A model generated the notes under the pieces. That model searched no databases and was not told where the DNA came from. It saw only the letters and a program-made list of their open reading frames with translations. 64,000 bases of DNA from Streptomyces ochraceiscleroticus (GTDB taxonomy: Bacteria; Actinomycetota; Actinomycetes; Streptomycetales; Streptomycetaceae), in NCBI RefSeq assembly GCF_000720485.1, contig NZ_JOAX01000004.1:310001-374000 (forward strand). The letters are read 5' to 3'. Below are positions 1-9,219 of this stretch, piece by piece; the first letter of the stretch is position 1; each line of letters opens with the position of its first letter. The translations under genes were made by a program, and so were the position numbers.

Positions 1-1173
1 GCTGCGCGGGCCGCCGATGAGGTCCGGGTCGCGGTCGACGTCCGGCTCCCAGTCGCCGGGCAGCCGCGGGTGGTGCACGAAGCGGCTGAAGTAGGAGCGG
101 GTGCCCTCCGCGCCGCCCTCGCCGGTGCCGCCGTTGTCGGAGGTGAAGACGATGACGGTGTTGTCGAGTTCGCCGAGGGCTTCGAGGGTGGCGGTGAGGC
201 GGCCGAGGTTCTGGTCGATGTTGTCGACCATCGCCGCGTACACCTCCATGTAGCGGGCGTAGCGGCGCTGTTCGTCCGCCGTGAGGGAGTCCCAGGCGGG
301 TACGTCGAGTCCGGCCTCGCTGTTGCGGTCGGGCAGTGCGGTGCCGGGCGGGAAGAGGCCGGCTGCGATCTGGGCGGCGAAGCGCTGGTCGCGCAGTGCG
401 TCCCAGCCCTCGTCGTAGCGGCCGCGGTGGCGGGCGATGTCCTCCTCCTTGGCCTGGAGGGGGCCGTGCACGGCGTTGTGCGCGAGGTAGAGGAAGAAGG
501 GTTTGTCGGGGTCGTGGGCGCGCAGGCCCTTGATCATGGAGAGGGCCTGGTCGGTGAGGTCATCGGTGTAGTAGTAGCCCTCGGGCAGCTCGTCGATGTC
601 GAGGGGGCTGTTGTCACGGACGAGCTGGTGCGGGTGGAAGAGGCTGGTCAGGCCCTCCAGGACGCCGTAGTAGCGGTCGAAGCCCTTCTGCAGCGGCCAG
701 TTGGCGCGGTCGTCGGCGGCGTTGGAGGCCGAGTCGCGTACGAGATGCCACTTGCCGACGGCGTAAGTGGCGTAACCCTGGTCGTGCAGGAGTTCCGCGA
801 GGGTGGGGATGTCCTCGGCGATCGTCATGCCGTAGCCGGGAAAGCCGGGGTCGGAGTTGGCCACGTGCGCGTAGCCGACGCGGTGCGGGTTGAGCCCGGT
901 GAGGAGGGCGGCGCGGGCCGGGGAGCACAGCGGCATGGTGTGGTAGTTGGAGAGCCGTACGCCCTGGTCGGCGAGGTCGTCCAGGGTGGGAGTGGGGATT
1001 TCCGAGCCGAAGGGGCCGATGTCGCTGTAGCCCATGTCGTCGACAAGCACCACGACGATGTTGGGTGCGCCGGCGGGAGCGGTGCGACGTGCGGGCCAGG
1101 CGGGCTCGGACGCGGCGAAGGTGCGGGCGATGTGGCCGGGGAAGTCTTCGTAGGGGTCTCGGCGGGTGGTCAC
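1..1173 (-). CDS. Arylsulfatase-type sulfatase (type I, Cys), 3' end cut by window edge
   Basis: Hydrolyses a sulfate ester to alcohol plus sulfate. 391 codons are visible; the C-terminus runs off the left edge. After a non-hydrophobic N-terminus the sequence has the sulfatase start NIVVVLVDDMGYSDIG with the metal-binding Asp pair, then CSPARAALLTG with Cys83 in the C-x-P-x-R signature that is converted to formylglycine, GKWHL, and later FTSDNGG, which supplies further metal ligands. No signal peptide or lipobox is visible, so a cytoplasmic enzyme is inferred. The GTG start overlaps the stop of the preceding sulfatase by 4 bp (GTGA). It is the last visible gene of the importer/FGE/sulfatase operon. 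The substrate (aryl sulfate or sulfated sugar) cannot be read from sequence. Confidence 0.92.
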   Translation of the reverse strand, partial: MTTRRDPYEDFPGHIARTFAASEPAWPARRTAPAGAPNIVVVLVDDMGYSDIGPFGSEIPTPTLDDLADQGVRLSNYHTMPLCSPARAALLTGLNPHRVGYAHVANSDPGFPGYGMTIAEDIPTLAELLHDQGYATYAVGKWHLVRDSASNAADDRANWPLQKGFDRYYGVLEGLTSLFHPHQLVRDNSPLDIDELPEGYYYTDDLTDQALSMIKGLRAHDPDKPFFLYLAHNAVHGPLQAKEEDIARHRGRYDEGWDALRDQRFAAQIAAGLFPPGTALPDRNSEAGLDVPAWDSLTADEQRRYARYMEVYAAMVDNIDQNLGRLTATLEALGELDNTVIVFTSDNGGTGEGGAEGTRSYFSRFVHHPRLPGDWEPDVDRDPDLIGGPRS

Positions 1174-2978
1174 GGTGCGGGGATCTCCTGGGCGTGGGCC
1201 GGATACAGGCGGGCGAGTTCTTCGGCCAGCGCGGTGAGCTGGTCGGGGGCGGGGTGGCCGGTGACGGCGGCGAGCTGCAGCAGGGAGCCGCCGCCGCGTA
1301 CGGTCAGCAGCTCGGTGTCGAGGAAGCCGGGCAGCAGCCTGCGCACCGCCTCGACGGCCGCCGGTGCGGACAACAGCTCCACCAGCGGGGTACGGAGGTT
1401 CAGCCGCCCCTCGGGGAACTGGTCGGAGCGCGGTGCCGGCAGCCGGGCGGCGTCGGCACGCTCGCGTTGCGCGGTGACCAGCAGGTCCTTCTCGGCGACC
1501 TCGGCCGGGTCTCGCGGTACACCGAGCCGCTCGTACTGGTCGTCGGGCGCGTCCCCCGCGCGCAGTTGCTCGACCAGGAGCCGCAGCATCCGCAGCTCGA
1601 CCTCGTCGTCCGCGAGGGGGTGCTCCTGCCTGGGGTCGGTCTCCAGGTCGAAGAGGAGGGTGCCGAAGCGGGCCGGGCCCAGCAGCGGTGAGGTGCGGGC
1701 CTCGACACGGAGGGTGCGCACTCCCTTGGTGAAGGGGAACGGCTCGGCGAGGCGGATGTCGGAGAGTTCCTCGGGCGAGAAGCGGCCGCGGATGTGGGTG
1801 GGCATGAGGGTGTGCTCGTACAGCGGCTTATTGGTGTCGTCGTGGCAGGCGCGCATGTAGACGTAACGGCCGTCGGTGATGTTGACATGGCCGCCGAACA
1901 TGCCGAACAGCGCTGATTCGCGCGGCAGTTGACTTGTCAGCGCCTCGCCGAGGGGGCGTCCCTGCATGTCGGGGGTGGGCGGGACGCCGAAGTACTCCAG
2001 CAGGGTGGGCGCGAGGTCGATGGTCTGCACGAGTCCGTCGTGGCGGCTGCCGGCGGCCTCCGGGCGGCGCGGGTCGTGCACGAACAGCGGGGTGTGGACC
2101 AACTCGTTGTACCAGGGCTGGACGACCTTGGCCCACCAGCCCTTCTCGCCGAGCAGGAAGCCGTGGTCGGTGCAGACGATGAGCAGGGTGTCGTCCCACA
2201 GCCCGTACTCGTCCATCGCGTCGAGGACCCGGCCGAGGGACCGGTCGCACATCGACAGCAGTGCGGCGTACTCGTACCGCGCGTGGGCCTGCTGTTCCTC
2301 GGTCTCGGTGACCTTCGTGTAGTCGGGCCAGTCGAAGTGCGGACCGTCGTAGTCGTGCGGGTAGAGGTCCTTGTAGTGCTCCTGGGTGAAGAAGGGCTCG
2401 TGCGGATCGAAGGTCTCGATCTGGACGAACCAGTCGTCCTCGGCGTGGTTGACGCGGAGGAATTCCAGGCCCGCGTCGAAGGTGAGGGTCTGCGGCTGCT
2501 TGGCCTCGGTGTCGAGGTACTGCCGGTTCACCCAGTCCTGCCGCCAGATCTCGCCACGGCCCGAGTGCAGGTCGCGCGGCGGCTCCGGGTCGGCTACCTG
2601 GCCCTTCCACGGGTCGCCCTCCTGGCCTCGGAAGAACTCCCAGGAGTTGTACCGGGTGTGGTAGGTCGCGCCGCCGTCCTCCCAGTAGTGCTGGTGGTCG
2701 CTGACGAGATGGGTGTACACACCGTGCTGCTTGAGGAGTTCCGGCATGGAGTCGTCGAACGGCTCCAGCGGCCCCCAGCTCCGGTGCAGGAAGTTGTGGC
2801 GCCCGGTGTGCAGCTCGCGGCGGGCCGGCATGCAGGGCATCGAGCCCGCGTAACAGTTGTCGAAGGTGACGGTGCGTTCGGCGAGCCGGGAGAAGTTCGG
2901 TGCGTGCGTCCAGTCGGCGCCGTAGGGCGGCAGCAGGTGCCGGTTGAGGCTGTCGAACATGACCATGACGGCCTTCAC
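1170..2978 (-). CDS. Sulfatase (type I, Cys; AslA/choline-sulfatase-like)
   Basis: 602-aa sulfatase. It starts with a beta strand and metal-binding Asp (MVMFDSLNRH), then CYAGSMPCMPARRELHTG, in which Cys49 lies in C-M-P-A-R, the formylglycine signature. Later motifs are HEPFFT, TDHGFLLGEKGWW (metal-binding Asp-His) and HTPLFVHDP. The start chosen is GTG at 2976-2978 because it overlaps the FGE stop in a GTGA and the next residues fit the family start; longer in-frame extensions are Arg/Pro-rich shadow sequence. No export signal is seen. It is translationally coupled to the FGE upstream and the second sulfatase downstream, so the three products are probably made in matched amounts. The lack of an exported form suggests that desulfation follows uptake. 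Confidence 0.93.
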   Translation of the reverse strand: MKAVMVMFDSLNRHLLPPYGADWTHAPNFSRLAERTVTFDNCYAGSMPCMPARRELHTGRHNFLHRSWGPLEPFDDSMPELLKQHGVYTHLVSDHQHYWEDGGATYHTRYNSWEFFRGQEGDPWKGQVADPEPPRDLHSGRGEIWRQDWVNRQYLDTEAKQPQTLTFDAGLEFLRVNHAEDDWFVQIETFDPHEPFFTQEHYKDLYPHDYDGPHFDWPDYTKVTETEEQQAHARYEYAALLSMCDRSLGRVLDAMDEYGLWDDTLLIVCTDHGFLLGEKGWWAKVVQPWYNELVHTPLFVHDPRRPEAAGSRHDGLVQTIDLAPTLLEYFGVPPTPDMQGRPLGEALTSQLPRESALFGMFGGHVNITDGRYVYMRACHDDTNKPLYEHTLMPTHIRGRFSPEELSDIRLAEPFPFTKGVRTLRVEARTSPLLGPARFGTLLFDLETDPRQEHPLADDEVELRMLRLLVEQLRAGDAPDDQYERLGVPRDPAEVAEKDLLVTAQRERADAARLPAPRSDQFPEGRLNLRTPLVELLSAPAAVEAVRRLLPGFLDTELLTVRGGGSLLQLAAVTGHPAPDQLTALAEELARLYPAHAQEIPAP

Positions 2979-3916
2979 GGAGTGGTTCCTTCTTCCGTCG
3001 GGGGCTGCGGGAGGTCGCGGGCGCAGCGGAAGCCGCCGTGTCCGGTGGAGGAGTCGGGGGTATTGTGGGAGCGCGCCGCGACCCGGTAGCGGTGGCAGTA
3101 CGAGGCGTGGCACAGGTAGGAGCCGCCGCGGATGACCCGCTCGCCGGGCGCGAAGGCGTCGGCGCACCACTCCCAGACGTTGCCCGAGGTGTTGTACAGG
3201 CCGTAGCCGTTGGGTTCGTACGCGGTGACCGGGACGGTGCCGGTGCGTCCGCCCGGCCGGTCGGAGCGGCGGGGGAAGTAGCCGAGCCAGGTGTTGCACA
3301 TCTCGCGGCCGCCGGGGGTGAAGTCGTCGCCCCACGGGAAGCGGGCGCCGTCGAGCCCGCCACGAGCTGCGTACTCCCATTCGGCTTCGGTGGGCAGCCG
3401 CAGCCCCGCCCAGTCGCAGTAGGCAAGGGCGTCGGCGTGCGAGATATGGACCACGGGGTGGTCGTGCCGGTCGTCGACGTGCGAGCCGGGGCCTTCGGGG
3501 GCGTGCCAGACGGCGCCTTCGACGCCGAGCCACCACGGTGCGCCCGCCACCCGGCCGAGGACGTGTTTACGGGCGGTGGGCGCGAGGAGCTGGTGGAAGA
3601 CGAAGGAGCTGCCGAGGCGTTCCGCATCGGTGGTGTAGCCGGTGGCGGCGGTGAAGGCGGCGTACTGGGCGTTGGTGACGGCGGTGGTGTCGATGGCGAA
3701 GGGCGCCACGGCCACCTCGCGGACGGGGCCTTCGCGGTCGGCCCAGTACCCCTCGCCGAAGGCATCCCCCATCCGGAAGGTGCCGCCGGGGAGGTCGGCC
3801 ATGCGGTGTCCCGGTGGGGTGGCGGGCTCCGGCTTCCGCAGGGGTAGGGAAACGGGAGCCGCCGTGGCAGGTCGGCGCGGCGCACAACACGAGGCGGTGG
3901 CAATGCGTGCCGTCAT
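2975..3916 (-). CDS. Formylglycine-generating enzyme (sulfatase maturase, SUMF1/FGE)
   Basis: Oxidises the Cys of C-x-P-x-R sulfatases to formylglycine with O2; the family uses copper. 313 aa. Family landmarks in order: PGGTFRMG, TNAQYAAF, PVVHISHADALAYCDW, LPTEAEWEYAARGG, YNTSGNVWEW, then GSYLCHASYCHRYR with Cys269 and Cys274, matching the redox/copper-binding pair, and HGGFRCAR at the end. No signal peptide. It overlaps both neighbours by 4 bp (ATGA with the ABC ATPase, GTGA with the sulfatase), so it appears dedicated to the two sulfatases. The first 35 residues are Pro/Ala-rich and outside the conserved fold, so the true start could lie slightly downstream, but the ATGA overlap favours 3916. 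Confidence 0.95.
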   Translation of the reverse strand: MTARIATASCCAPRRPATAAPVSLPLRKPEPATPPGHRMADLPGGTFRMGDAFGEGYWADREGPVREVAVAPFAIDTTAVTNAQYAAFTAATGYTTDAERLGSSFVFHQLLAPTARKHVLGRVAGAPWWLGVEGAVWHAPEGPGSHVDDRHDHPVVHISHADALAYCDWAGLRLPTEAEWEYAARGGLDGARFPWGDDFTPGGREMCNTWLGYFPRRSDRPGGRTGTVPVTAYEPNGYGLYNTSGNVWEWCADAFAPGERVIRGGSYLCHASYCHRYRVAARSHNTPDSSTGHGGFRCARDLPQPPTEEGTTP

Positions 3917-5796
3917 ACGACCACCCCCGGCGCGACGGGTACGGGCTCCGGGGCCGCCGCGAGCAGCGCCCGGGTGTAGGGATCGCGCGGGTTCTCGCAG
4001 ACCTCGTCGGCGCTGCCGGTCTCCACGATCCGCCCGTTGTGCATCACGGCGATGCGGTGGCTGACCTGCCGGACCACCGCGAGGTCATGTGCGATGAAGA
4101 CCAACGCGAGCCCCAGGTCGCGCTGCAGGTCGCCGAGGAGGTTGACGATCCCTGCCTGCAGAGAGACATCGAGTGCGGAGACGGGTTCGTCGCAGATGAG
4201 CACGGTGGGTTCGGGTGCCAGGGCGCGCGCGATGCCGATGCGCTGCCGCTGCCCGCCGGAGAAGGCGCGCGGGTGCCGGCCGGCCGCTGACGGGTCGAGA
4301 CCGACCTGCCGGAGCAGCTCGGCGACCCGCTGTTCCCGTGCCCGACGGTCGCCGAGGCCGAGGGAGATCAGCGGCTCGGCCACGACCTGACCCACCGTCA
4401 TGCGGGGGTTGAGGGAGGCGTACGGATCCTGGAACACCATCTGGACGGCCCGCCGCACCTCGCGCAACTCCGTGCGCGACGGCCGGGTGATGTCCTGGCC
4501 GCGCAGGCGCAGCGTGCCGCCGTCCGAGGGGTGCGCGTGGGCGAGAACCCTGGCCAGCGTCGATTTCCCCGAGCCGGATTCGCCGACGATGCCGAGGGTC
4601 TCCCCCGCCGCTAGGGTGAGGGACACCCCGTCCAGCGCGGTGAAGCCCTTCGTGCGCCCGGTGAGGCCACGGCCCCGGTACACCTTGCGGATGTTCTCGG
4701 CGGCCAGCACGGTGCCGCCGGGCGTCGGCCGGTCGATGCGTTCGGGCGCCGCGGGGCCGGACAGTGGTTCCGTACGCGCGGCGGCCGGCGGGCAGGCGGC
4801 GCGCACCCCGTCGTCAAGGGTGACGAGCCGGGGCCGGGCGGTGCGGCAGCCGTCCTCGGCGAAGGCGCACCGCTCCGCGAAGGCGCAGCCCTCCGTCGGC
4901 CGTGCGGGGTCGGGCGGGCTGCCGGGAATGCCGGTCAGCCGGGTGCCCGAGGGGGCGGAGAGCCGCGGTACGGCGGCGAGCAGCCCCGCGGTGTAGGGGT
5001 GGCGCGGCCGGGTGAGTACCCGGTCGGTGGGGCCGTCCTCGACGACGGAGCCGCCGTACATCACCAGCACGCGTGCGCAGGTGCGGGCCACCACGCCCAT
5101 GTTGTGGGAGATGAGGACGAGTGCGGTGCCGGTGCGCCGGTTCAGGTCGGTGAGCAGGTTCAGGATCTGGTCCTGGACGGTGGCGTCGAGGGCGGTGGTG
5201 GGCTCGTCGGCGATCAGGACGTCCGGTTCGCCGGCGAGGGCCATGGCGATGAGGATGCGCTGGCGCTGGCCGCCGGAGAAGCGGTGCGGGTGGTCGTCGA
5301 GGCGCCGCTCGGGGTCGGGGATGCCGACCAGGCCGAGGAGTTCGGCGGCGCGGGCCCTGCGTGCGGCCCGGTCGCCGTATCCATGCGCGCGGAGTACTTC
5401 GTCGAGGTGTCTGCCCGCGGTGAGCACCGGGTTCAGGGACGTCATCGGGTCCTGGAAGATCATGCCGATGCGGGCACCGCGTACGGTGCGCAGGTGGCGT
5501 TCATCGGCCGCCACCAGGTCCTCGCCGTCGAGGAGGACGGAGCCGCCGGTGACACGTCCGGTGCCGGGCAGCATCCGGGCCGCCGCGAAGGCGGTCGTCG
5601 ACTTGCCGGAGCCGGACTCGCCGACGATGGCCAGGGTCTCGCCGCGCCGCAGTGTGAAGGAGACGTCGCGCACGGCCCGTACGGGGCGTCCGTCGGCCCC
5701 GGTGAACTCGACGGACAGGTCGCGTACTTCGAGCAGTTCGGCGTCGACTCCCGCGGCCCGCTCTCCGGCCAGGGGGCTGGTCCGAGTGGTCGTCAT
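3913..5796 (-). CDS. Dipeptide/oligopeptide-type ABC importer, fused double ATPase (DppD-DppF-like)
   Basis: Energises the importer encoded just upstream. 627 aa with two complete nucleotide-binding domains. Each has Walker A GESGSGKST (residues 59-67 and about 400), a Q-loop FQDP, signature FSGGQRQR and Walker B (ADEPTTALD, CDEPVSALD). The C-terminal oligo_HPY segment of half 1 carries the Cys-containing stretch GCAFAERCAFAEDGC, which in this subfamily can bind a metal or Fe-S site. Fusion of DppD- and DppF-like subunits also occurs in GsiA-type systems. The ATG overlaps the upstream permease stop (ATGA) and the stop overlaps the FGE start (ATGA). Substrate is unknown; context points to a sulfated compound. 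Confidence 0.95.
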   Translation of the reverse strand: MTTTRTSPLAGERAAGVDAELLEVRDLSVEFTGADGRPVRAVRDVSFTLRRGETLAIVGESGSGKSTTAFAAARMLPGTGRVTGGSVLLDGEDLVAADERHLRTVRGARIGMIFQDPMTSLNPVLTAGRHLDEVLRAHGYGDRAARRARAAELLGLVGIPDPERRLDDHPHRFSGGQRQRILIAMALAGEPDVLIADEPTTALDATVQDQILNLLTDLNRRTGTALVLISHNMGVVARTCARVLVMYGGSVVEDGPTDRVLTRPRHPYTAGLLAAVPRLSAPSGTRLTGIPGSPPDPARPTEGCAFAERCAFAEDGCRTARPRLVTLDDGVRAACPPAAARTEPLSGPAAPERIDRPTPGGTVLAAENIRKVYRGRGLTGRTKGFTALDGVSLTLAAGETLGIVGESGSGKSTLARVLAHAHPSDGGTLRLRGQDITRPSRTELREVRRAVQMVFQDPYASLNPRMTVGQVVAEPLISLGLGDRRAREQRVAELLRQVGLDPSAAGRHPRAFSGGQRQRIGIARALAPEPTVLICDEPVSALDVSLQAGIVNLLGDLQRDLGLALVFIAHDLAVVRQVSHRIAVMHNGRIVETGSADEVCENPRDPYTRALLAAAPEPVPVAPGVVV

Positions 5797-6686
5797 CGGC
5801 GTATCTCCCGGTTCAGGGCATCGGCCACCAGCGAGAGGCCGAGGACGAGTACGGTCACCGCGAGCAGCGGCCCGGCGGCGAACTGCGGAGCGTCGGCGAG
5901 GTAGGGCATGGACTGGTTCAGCACGCTGCCGAGGGTGGGTTCCGGGGGCCGGACGCCGACGCCGAGGAAGCTCATGGCGCCTTCCAGGAAGACCGCGACG
6001 GTGAGCGAGAGAGCGAGCTGCACGACGAGCGGGTCGGCGGCGTTGGGCAGGATGTGGCGGACCAGTGCCCGGGAACTGGAGGTGCCGCCGACGCGCGCGG
6101 CGACGACGTACTCGCGTTCCCGCTGGACGAGGATGCCGCCGCGCAACTGCCGTCCGAATACGGGTATTTCGGCGAGGGCGATCACCAGGATCACGGGCAG
6201 CCGCCCCGGGCCGAGCACGGCGGTGACGGCGAGCGCGAGGATCAGCCCGGGAAAGGCGAGGATCAGGTCGAAGACCCGCTGCACTGCTGTGTCGGCGACC
6301 GGGTGGGCGGCCGCCAGCAGTGCGAAGAGGCAGCCGAGCAGGGCGCCGAGTGGCACGGCCAGGGCGATGACGCCCAGGTCGGTGCGGATGCCGTACAGCA
6401 CCCGACCGAGCAGGTCGCGGCCGAGGTCGTCGGTGCCGAGCGGGTGGCCTGCGGTGCCGGGCGCGGCGAGGCCCAGGCCGCTCTGCGCGGTGGGGTCGTG
6501 GCCACTCAGCAGGGGTGCGAAGAGTCCGCCGAGGACGATCAGCGCGACGAGGGCGAGGCCGGTGAGGCCGCGCGGGGTGCGCAGCGCTGCCAGGTACGGG
6601 TGGCGGCGGGCCGGTGCCTTACGGGCGGCGGGCGCGGTGCCCGGGACGGCACCGGCGGTCGGTGTGGTGGTGGTCATGGCGGTCAC
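5793..6686 (-). CDS. ABC importer permease (DppC/OppC-like)
   Basis: Second membrane subunit of the importer, about 297 aa. After a Thr/Ala-rich cytoplasmic N-terminus come a first membrane helix (LTGLALVALIVLGGLFAPLL), the typical HPLGTDDLGRDLLGRVLYG loop, several helices and the EAA cytoplasmic loop (EYVVAARVGG, then HILPN) that contacts the ATPase. Two starts are possible: GTG 6684-6686, which overlaps the upstream stop in a GTGA like the other junctions of this operon, and ATG 6675-6677 three codons later. The GTG is chosen for that reason. The stop overlaps the ATPase start. Confidence 0.93.
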   Translation of the reverse strand: MTAMTTTTPTAGAVPGTAPAARKAPARRHPYLAALRTPRGLTGLALVALIVLGGLFAPLLSGHDPTAQSGLGLAAPGTAGHPLGTDDLGRDLLGRVLYGIRTDLGVIALAVPLGALLGCLFALLAAAHPVADTAVQRVFDLILAFPGLILALAVTAVLGPGRLPVILVIALAEIPVFGRQLRGGILVQREREYVVAARVGGTSSSRALVRHILPNAADPLVVQLALSLTVAVFLEGAMSFLGVGVRPPEPTLGSVLNQSMPYLADAPQFAAGPLLAVTVLVLGLSLVADALNREIRR

Positions 6687-7633
6687 TCCCACCTGATCCG
6701 GGGATCGAGCCAGGCGTAGACGAGGTCGGTGAGCAGTTGGACGAGGACGAAGACGGTGACCAGGAGGAGGAGCAGGTCCTGGACGACCGGGTAGTCGCGG
6801 CGGACGAGGCCCTGTTCGGCGAGCTGGCCGAGCCCCGGCCAGGCGAAGATGGCCTCCACCAGGACGGCGCCGCCCAGGAGTTGGCCGATCTGCATGCCGA
6901 GGACGGTCACGACGGGCGGCAGCGCGTTGGGCAGTGCGTGCCGCCACAGCAGCCTGCGCGGCGGAATGCCCGCGGCGGTGGCGGTGCGGACGTATTCCTC
7001 GCCGAGGGTCCGCTCGATGCCGTCCTTGAGGTACCGGCCGAGGACGGCGGCGCTGGGCAGTGCGAGGCACAGCGACGGCAGCAGCAGGTACTGCACGGAG
7101 AGGTCGGGCGCTTCGAGCAGTGGCACCCGCCCGCCGGAGGGCAGGACGCGGACGGCCACCGAAAAGACGAGGACGAGTAGGACGCCGGTGACGAACGACG
7201 GCACGGCCAGCGCGCCGGTGGTGACGACGCGGACGGCGGTACGGACCCCACGACTGCGCGACGTCGCGCCGAGTACACCGAAGGCGGTGCCGAGGAGGAC
7301 GGTGAACAGCAGGGCGCCCAGGGTCAGTTCGACGGTGGCGCCCAGCCCGCCGGTGATGAGGTCAGCGGTGTCGCCGCCGATCACGTACGAGGGGCCGAGG
7401 TCGCCGCTGATCAGTCCGCCGATCCAGGAGCCGTACTGGGCGAACAGCGGCTCGTTCAGCCCCAGCCGCTCGCGGATGGCGGCCACGGTGGCGGTGTCGG
7501 CGTCCGGCCCGGCGAGGGCGCTCGCGGGATCGCCGGGGACCAGCCGCAGGATGCCGAAGATCAGGAAGGAGGCGAGGACGAGGACGAGGAGAGCGGACGG
7601 CAGCCGCTTGAGGAGGTAGCTGCGCATGATCAC
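6683..7633 (-). CDS. ABC importer permease (DppB/OppB-like)
   Basis: First membrane subunit of the importer, about 316 aa. It begins MRSYLLKRLPSALLVLVLAS, has FGILRLVPGDPA in the first periplasmic segment, about six helices and the EAA loop EYVRTATAAGIPPRRLL followed by HALPNALPP. The GTG at 7631-7633 overlaps the binding-protein stop as GTGA; an ATG follows two codons later (7625-7627) and is an equally good biochemical start. The stop overlaps the next permease start. Family and gene order (binding protein, B, C, ATPase) match peptide/nickel class importers. Confidence 0.94.
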   Translation of the reverse strand: MIMRSYLLKRLPSALLVLVLASFLIFGILRLVPGDPASALAGPDADTATVAAIRERLGLNEPLFAQYGSWIGGLISGDLGPSYVIGGDTADLITGGLGATVELTLGALLFTVLLGTAFGVLGATSRSRGVRTAVRVVTTGALAVPSFVTGVLLVLVFSVAVRVLPSGGRVPLLEAPDLSVQYLLLPSLCLALPSAAVLGRYLKDGIERTLGEEYVRTATAAGIPPRRLLWRHALPNALPPVVTVLGMQIGQLLGGAVLVEAIFAWPGLGQLAEQGLVRRDYPVVQDLLLLLVTVFVLVQLLTDLVYAWLDPRIRWE

Positions 7634-9219
7634 ACCAGGTAGGCGTCGTCGAGGTTGAGGTACATGAATTTGTTGAGCGTGACGCCGTGCAGCTTGCTGC
7701 TGGCGACCTGCACGCTCCCCTGGACGACGAGGTCGATGATGAACGCCTCGTCGAGCAGGACGTCGGAGACATGTTGTTCCAGGGCGTGCTGCCGCGCGGT
7801 GCCGGCTCCGGCGGCCGTCCATGCCTCCCGTACCACCTTCGTGTAGTGCTCCGAGCGGTACTTCGAGGTGTTCTTGGCCTCGTTGAAGGGGTACGCGCTG
7901 ACGGCGAGGGTGGCGGGCTGCACCTGCGCGAAGCCGTGGTCCATGGTCCACAGCGCCGGCATGTCCTGCGAGATGAGCTTCTTCTGCGCGGTGGCCGGGT
8001 CGGTGGGCTGCAATGTGACGCGGACGCCCGCCTGCTGGAGGTCGTACTGGACGGCCTCGGCGATGGCAGTGGATTCGGGTGAGTTGAGGTGGAGCAGGGG
8101 TGCTGTGAGCCGGCTGTGGCCCGCGGACTTCAGCAGCCGGCGCGCCTTGGCGGGGTCGTAGGTGTAGTGGGTGCGGTTCGCCTCGGTGTAGGCCGGGGAG
8201 GACTTGGGCCAGGGCGCCGCGGAGGCCAGGCCGTAGCCGCCGAGGGACTGTTTCAGGATCCGGTCGCGGTCCACCGACCAGGCCAGCGCCTGGCGGACGG
8301 TCTTGTCGTCGAAGGGCGCGATGGTGGTGTTGACGCCGAGATAGCTGGCGCCGGCGCCCGTGTCGTACGTGGTGACCACGAGATCGGGGTTGTCCCTGAC
8401 CGTGCGGATGCTCTTCCCGGGCACCTGGTAGGAGAGGTGCGACTGGCCGGAGCGGAGGGAGGAGATCAGGGCCTCGGCCTGCGGTATGACGCGCAGTTCC
8501 ACCGCATCCAGGTAGGGGCGTCCGGGCTTGAAGTATCTGTCGTTGCGGATCAGGCTCAGGGCGGAACCGGGGCTCCACTTCTTCAGCCGGAAGGGCCCGG
8601 TGCCGTTGAGCGTCTTGCCGGTGACGGCCTGCTCGACGGTGTGCCGGTCCGGGATGATCATGAATTCGAAGAGGTCGAAGAGATTGGTCACCGGGTGGGC
8701 CAGCTTCAGCACCAGCTCGTGGTCACCGCGCTTCTCGAAATCGGTGATGGCCGCCGCTGTCGCCCTCAACTGGGCGGCGCGCTGCGGGTCCTGCAGATTC
8801 CGTACCGCGAAGATGACGTCGTCAGCGGTGAACCGGCGGCCGTCGTGGTACGTCACGTCGTCCCTGAGCTTCAGGGTGACGCTGCGGCCGTCCTTCGCGT
8901 ACGTCCACGACGTGGCGAGTTCGGGGTGCGGTTTCAGTGCGTCGTCGTACCGGGTGAGGGTGTTGAACAGCAGCCGGTTCTGCAGGGGTTGGGAACTCTG
9001 GGAGAACAGCAGGCTCGGGGTGAAGTCGCTGTTGATGGCCACGCTGACGGTGCCGCCCCGGCGGGGGCCGCTGTCGTCGCCGGCCCGGTAGCTCGAAGCG
9101 GACACCGCCGAACGGCAGCCGGTCAGCCCCAGTCCGAGCAGCAGGGCGCCGGCGCCGGTGGCACGCAGGGTGCTGCGCCGCGACGGATGGGGTGACGGGG
9201 AAGGGTGTGGCTCGGTCAT
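7630..9219 (-). CDS. Extracellular solute-binding protein family 5 (lipoprotein)
   Basis: Captures the substrate outside the membrane for the ABC importer. 529 aa. The N-terminus has twin arginines (SRRSTLRATG), a hydrophobic stretch and lipobox LTGC with Cys35, so a Tat-exported lipoprotein is likely. The rest is a family-5 (DppA/OppA) binding protein: GGTVSVAINSDF, LATSWTYAKDGRSVTLKLRDDV, FTADDVIFAVRNL, GTGPFRLKKW and VRQALAWSVDR. An AGGCAGG element precedes the ATG. It is the first large gene of the operon, about 190 nt after a Cys-containing leader peptide, which suggests the uptake system responds to sulfur supply. Family 5 proteins bind peptides, nickel complexes and glycosides, so the ligand cannot be deduced directly. 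Confidence 0.94.
   Translation of the reverse strand: MTEPHPSPSPHPSRRSTLRATGAGALLLGLGLTGCRSAVSASSYRAGDDSGPRRGGTVSVAINSDFTPSLLFSQSSQPLQNRLLFNTLTRYDDALKPHPELATSWTYAKDGRSVTLKLRDDVTYHDGRRFTADDVIFAVRNLQDPQRAAQLRATAAAITDFEKRGDHELVLKLAHPVTNLFDLFEFMIIPDRHTVEQAVTGKTLNGTGPFRLKKWSPGSALSLIRNDRYFKPGRPYLDAVELRVIPQAEALISSLRSGQSHLSYQVPGKSIRTVRDNPDLVVTTYDTGAGASYLGVNTTIAPFDDKTVRQALAWSVDRDRILKQSLGGYGLASAAPWPKSSPAYTEANRTHYTYDPAKARRLLKSAGHSRLTAPLLHLNSPESTAIAEAVQYDLQQAGVRVTLQPTDPATAQKKLISQDMPALWTMDHGFAQVQPATLAVSAYPFNEAKNTSKYRSEHYTKVVREAWTAAGAGTARQHALEQHVSDVLLDEAFIIDLVVQGSVQVASSKLHGVTLNKFMYLNLDDAYLV

Noticed and set aside
70..1860. Plus-strand frame of about 600 codons opposite the sulfatases
   Set aside because: No motif; the complementary strand has complete sulfatase signatures.
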